NCBI GenBank assembly: GCA_963693085.1
Contig: OY856409.1
Location: 244,870,058-244,934,057, forward strand
DNA length: 64,000 bases
Direction of reading: 5' to 3'
DNA from: Alisma plantago-aquatica
Lineage: Eukaryota > Streptophyta > Magnoliopsida > Alismatales > Alismataceae
This document shows positions 59,351 through 64,000 of the stretch, piece after piece. Position 1 is the stretch's first letter. Every line of letters starts with the position of its first letter. A model generated the notes under the pieces. The model was given only the letters and a program-made list of their open reading frames with translations. It was not told the DNA's origin and ran no database searches. Made by a program: the position numbers and the translations under genes.

Positions 59351-61004
59351 CCAAAATCCTATTATTTGTAACAATTTAATTCCTACCGGGGTCTAATCTA
59401 TAAATTGTCCAATTCTTCAACATAATTATCTTGTTTTGAGATGTCATCTTTGTGAAACACACAATTCTGATTTTCATTTTATCAGCATAAATCCATGTTA
59501 GGGTGACCAAGCCGTTCATTTACTACCATCTTAGAATTATTAGACTAATATGTGCAAAGGCTATTTTTGGAAATTATATCTCTATTGAATTTTTTTTACT
59601 AGTCTATAAAGCTTTCTAGTATCATATTCTAATATGTGAGTTTAAGTATTCAATTTGTGGGTCTTGTCCATCATCATCAAAAGTTTTAATTATACCACAA
59701 GTTTATTGATCAAGCTATGGTTATGAATACTTCATCAACTTTAATCCAATATATTTGTTACTAAAGTTTGAATAATGTTTATATTGTGTCACAATACTTC
59801 ATCAACTTTAATCCAATATATTTGTTACTAAAGTTTGAATAATGTTTATATCGTGTCACAATTTATAATTTTTGTCAATAGGGTATTATTACCCTATTAT
59901 TTCCCAAAATTATATATGTAGTTGAGGGTCTAGTAATATATCGGTCCAAAATTTCTTTTCCAATAATTATTAATTACGACTTACCCCCAATTGATTTCAA
60001 ATTTTGACTCCCTTTTCTTTTTACCTTCTCTTTCCTATTTTTATGTATCTAATATTGTACTCTTTTTATCTCTAATTAATGTTTTTTTCAAGCTATTAAC
60101 TATATGAAATTATAAATTATATTTGATAAAAAAAATTGTTGCCACATATATTTTGTAATGGTTTGTTGGGTCAAGAAGTTTTTTTATACTTCTATTTTCA
60201 AATTCCAGTAAGGTAGGGTTTCATTTCTCTATGATGTATAGGTTGTATTAGTTATCTATTATATGTACTTAGAAATTACAAGTTCACAAAAATATTAAGT
60301 TCTTCATTTTTATCCTAATTCAACACAATATTAGCTATGTCTCATCCTCTTAAAATTTCTTTTTTTTTTCCATTTTCCTACTCATGTGGATCTCTTGTTG
60401 AATTTATTCCAAGTTTCATAGCTTCTTTAGATACTTTTACTCAAATTGTGAAACTACACAATTATAAAGGGGATTATATTAATCATATTCTTTTATAGAT
60501 TGTCAACACTATTTTTCTCTTAATGTACAAAATGACATTTTATCATACATGATAATATTGACATAAATTCGAATTATTTTAGGACTTATGCTATTTATTT
60601 ATTCCTTTTTACTTATTTATAACTATTTGTGGATGTCCTAAACTTAAGAGATAATCTAGGGTAATCTACCATATTTGTATACCTAGGGGTCAAAGTGATG
60701 TTCTACTAAACCTCATTGTAAAAGTAGACACACATGCCTCAGTTTTATTTTCCTTCATCCATAACTGAAAATAATTCCATTACTAGATAGAGAGTTTAAA
60801 ATCTACATGACGATGTAATTTTATTCTAAGTACTTCTAGGACAAGGTACATATATGGTCACTTTTGCTTCTATTTCTATCCTTGGTAGTTAGGGCTAGTA
60901 AAACTGAGATTTGTTGTCGACTATTTATCTAAGTCTTAACTAGTCAATTTATGTTCCTAACTAACCTATTTTCCATGAGACATACATGAGTGCTGACCGT
61001 TTAT
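59351..61004 (-). other. Noncoding internal region of LTR-D
   Basis: AT-rich, no gag or pol motif in either strand. Contains the 67 bp tandem duplication at 59,726-59,859. The element is therefore a noncoding, LARD-like derivative. Confidence 0.6.
59726..59859. repeat. 67 bp tandem duplication in LTR-D
   Basis: Two adjacent copies starting AATACTTCATCAACTTTAAT at 59,726 and 59,793; one visible difference (ATATTG versus ATATCG). Confidence 0.95.
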
Positions 61005-61017
61005 GGCTCTGATACCA
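61005..61017 (-). other. Primer-binding site of LTR-D (tRNA-iMet type)
   Basis: GGCTCTGATACCA, the exact complement of TGGTATCAGAGCC, three bases from the right LTR. Fixes the minus orientation. Confidence 0.85.
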
Positions 61018-61020
61018 TGT

Positions 61021-64000
61021 TGTAAAGACTCAATCTTTACGGTCTAATATTTACAAAATAATATAAAAAACATAAACAATTTTTATTACACCCATGTTTG
61101 TACAACAAAGTTGCGGAAGCTTACAAATATGATTACAAGTTTAAGAAATAGAATTCATTGCTATCTAATCTTCAACGGAGGTCTACCTAGTGCATGTCTC
61201 TTCAAGCTCTTCCATCTACCACCTGCCCATGAGTTCCCAGGAGGAATGAAACCACACATGGACCCCATTGAAGGGAAATAAAAGGTCAACAAAGCTGGTA
61301 TTAAATTCAAATATTGAGCTATTTGCAAAATATAGGTAGTAAATGTAATTCAAGGTAATACATAAACTAGGAAGGGACTATTTGGTGGACTAATTTTACC
61401 AAAGTAAGGATAACAATATTTTAATGTTGGTATTTCAAGATCAAATTTCCACACGGCTATTCAAAATAATTCAAGATATCAAATTATCAAAATACTTACA
61501 ATTAACAACTTTTGAATATTAAGGTTGAGCACTATCATATCATTTCCTTCAAGGGCAACAATTCCTTATGTTCAACCATCTATGAAAGAACAACATTGCA
61601 GCTAATTACGTTGTTAACCAATCGACTGGGGGTTGACTAAACCATTACAACATGTGCATAGGGAGGAGAGGTGTACCCTACCTCAAGTGAGACAAAGCTC
61701 TAAGGGGCCAAAGCCCAAAGGGACCAAAGTCTAGCGAGTCAAAACTCCAAATAGATCAAGTCAAGTGTTATTATAATATTGAATTTAATCAAACAATAAT
61801 CAATATGAGGGGGTAAACTTTCAAAGAGGCATGAAGGCTTATAAAAGTATAGGTTTCACCACTAAATAATATAGATGGAATTCAAGAGGGAAACTAATAA
61901 CTCAATATAAAAATAGAGAATCTAGTACCTCATTGTATCCAAGTCTCCATAGGTTTCACAATCACCAATAATGGATCCAAGAGATAAAAATCTACAAGGT
62001 ATTATAATGGTGTCATCACTTGGCATGGAATCAACCACTTGTTCAATATTTTCCATTAGAGTTTCCATTCCCATCTAGGGTTATTACAATTCTTTCATTC
62101 TATTTCTTTCAAGGGTTTCTAGTGTTGGAAGTTAGGAAATTACAAAAAATAATTCGAGTGTATACCCATATACAATCATTGGCTAACCTTATTATTTGTA
62201 TATTATTGTAACTTGGACACCAATGTATATACATATCACTATGTTTGTCCTGAATGCATATAGTAATATAGGTATATGTCTAATATTATTGAGGTGAGTG
62301 GAATGGCTTATATTTGCATATAACTTAGGATAGAAATTCATCTCAGTTCGAATTACATATATCATGATTCATATTGTTATTTCTAAAACCATCATTCTAG
62401 TTCATATTCTGCATGGTACTCAATCTTTGTTCCAAAATGTATTCAAAAGGACGTGGACTTATATCTACTCAAATATTTCATCCTTTCCATTATGTTCCAA
62501 AATGCTTCTTCTGTATGTATATATACATCTATGGTTTATATTCTTATCAAGGATAAAATTAGCATATAGGATGTTTCTTTAATAAATGATACTAAGATTA
62601 TTGACCGATTCGATAAATTACTGAATTATAGAGTTTTTCTATATGTTAATATAATTTTACAATGTTGATACTACTAGGATTTGTATTTTTAAGAAATGAT
62701 CACCAAGTCTGTATTTGTATAAATAACTACATTTTAGATAACAAAGTTATGATATCATTAATCAACTCACATATATATAGCCATTAATAGTATATATCTA
62801 AGGATTTTAACCTTCTACAATCGTCTATATATTGGTATACGTAAGGTTTAGAATTCCTTACCATCTAATATGATTAATTATATTGTACCTATACCTATTT
62901 GTGCTTTCTAAATCCTTCAATCTATTAGAGCTATTGTAGTGTACCTACTACCCAATATCATTTTATATTGTTTGAAGTAATAGTAATTTAGACTGAAAGT
63001 GACATGAATAGGAGACTCACATACGAGGTACACATTGCATATGTTTCATTGTTTTGTTGTTTGACAATCTCCTGCTAATCCTCCATCGGTTCAACTTTGT
63101 TGAGTTTTGCTGGACGAATCATGATTTAAGCTCACATGTAGGCTTCTTGGATGTGATATCAGTGATAGGGAGGATCAAGAAGGTGGTTGCAACATCATTA
63201 TCAGTATGCTGCCCAGGCCGACGGCCGCCCTACAGTTGGTTGTGGCATGGTGTCTAAGGTTTGTCCATTCTGATCTCTGTTCATTGGTTGTGTTGGGGTT
63301 CTAGCAGAGAGGTGATTGGGTATAGAGTCAATGCTAGAGTGGATGTAAGTATGATTTTTGAATATCTATAGATATATTGATGCTATAACTGAAGGTGAAA
63401 GAGATTCTATAGATTGAAACATGAAGTGTGGTAGTTGAAGAGAGAGGTAGCTGGATTGTCTGCATCTACTGAATCTCACCCAACTATTCTGTGTTGCAGG
63501 TGCAATGGTGGTCGAGGTTTATCGTATTTTCGGTCTGTACAAGCCTCATAGATCATGGGGTTACAAACTATTGCTAGGATGTTGAGGAGCTATGGAGGAG
63601 AGGAAGAGATGGAGAAGAAGAGAATGTTGGTATTGCACTTTCTGCTGATCTTAGCAACTCGATCTGCAACAATAGACGTCACGAGGAGAGATATGTGGAG
63701 AGACATGTTGGCTGTATTTATAGAGGTATAGAGAGGGTATGTTTCCAAGAAAATGAAGAAGAGGAGGCTAGTATTGTGGTGGTTGGCCATGAGCGAAGGT
63801 TGTATCGAGTGAAGTTGATGATCGGGGAGATCTACAGTACTCTACAGGCCCTAGGTGGGGAGGAAGGGAGATCAGGGGAGTTTGAGGGCTAGGAGAAGGG
63901 AGTAGAACATGATGTATATGGTCTGTGAGGCTAGGGTTTATGTCTGGGAGTAGAAGAGCCTCTATGCTGGTCCATGGCAGTGTGGAAGAGACTTCGGTAA
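61021..64000 (-). repeat. LTR-D 5' LTR (right copy), partial
   Basis: Matches 55,622 to about 58,600 of the left copy in order and orientation, with scattered substitutions. The remaining ~0.7 kb lies beyond the window. Confidence 0.88.

Larger units (their letters stand above)
55622..64000 (-). mobile_element. LTR-D: minus-strand LTR retrotransposon, cut by the window end
   Basis: Direct repeats 55,622-59,320 and 61,021 to beyond 64,000. On the minus strand the PBS lies next to the right LTR and the PPT next to the left LTR, so the element is reversed. Internal DNA is only 1.7 kb. Its left edge is inside the endonuclease of the L1 LINE. The first 110 bp of the LTRs differ at about 14 positions by my count, so it is an old insertion. 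The right target duplication is outside the window. Confidence 0.82.

Overview
The window looks like 64 kb of repeat-dense nuclear DNA from a seed plant, most likely a flowering plant: Athila-type Ty3/gypsy, chromovirus-like Ty3/gypsy, L1 and RTE LINEs, a Helitron and noncoding LTR elements, with AT-rich spacers. I see no intact host gene, tRNA, rRNA or organellar segment. The species cannot be named from the sequence.

Layout. (1) 1-~14.1 kb: an Athila-type retrotransposon (Athila-1), + strand, whose 5' LTR runs off the left edge. It has a decayed primer-binding site, a gag-pol frame (1627-7299) that is one continuous frame broken only by stop codons, a ~1.4 kb noncoding stretch packed with a near-palindromic TRTCGGGCGAYA motif and holding its own TATA box, and then a long broken ORF (8708-12760). 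That ORF starts like the ATHILA ORF-1 family and ends in two Ulp1/SUMO-protease-like modules. Two polypurine tracts about 1 kb apart follow. (2) 14.1-22.9 kb: an LTR-like block, a LINE 3' end with an RT zinc-binding domain, an RTE LINE fragment and a probable minus-strand LTR with its PBS. (3) 22,892-26,887: a 4.0 kb Helitron with clean ends. (4) 27.0-43.0 kb: a diverged relative of the Athila-1 downstream ORF (Athila-2), split by a nested LTR retrotransposon (LTR-B, 29,874-41,142) with 3.4 kb LTRs and an eroded chromovirus-like pol. (5) 43.0-55.6 kb: a minus-strand L1 LINE split inside its reverse transcriptase by LTR-C (43,635-54,270; 4.9 kb LTRs around only 0.8 kb of internal DNA). (6) 55,622-64,000: LTR-D, minus strand, 3.7 kb LTRs around 1.7 kb of internal DNA, inserted in the endonuclease region of the same LINE; its right LTR is cut by the window end.

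The most notable items are the Athila-linked ORF with tandem Ulp1-like modules, kept in two diverged copies that both carry Asn where the protease family has its catalytic Asp; the clustered near-palindromic motif around an internal promoter-like site; the paired polypurine tracts shared by both Athila copies; and the stacked insertions into one LINE. Every coding region here is broken, so functional statements describe the ancestral elements, not active proteins. Boundaries and homologies come from reading the sequence by eye; no search was run.
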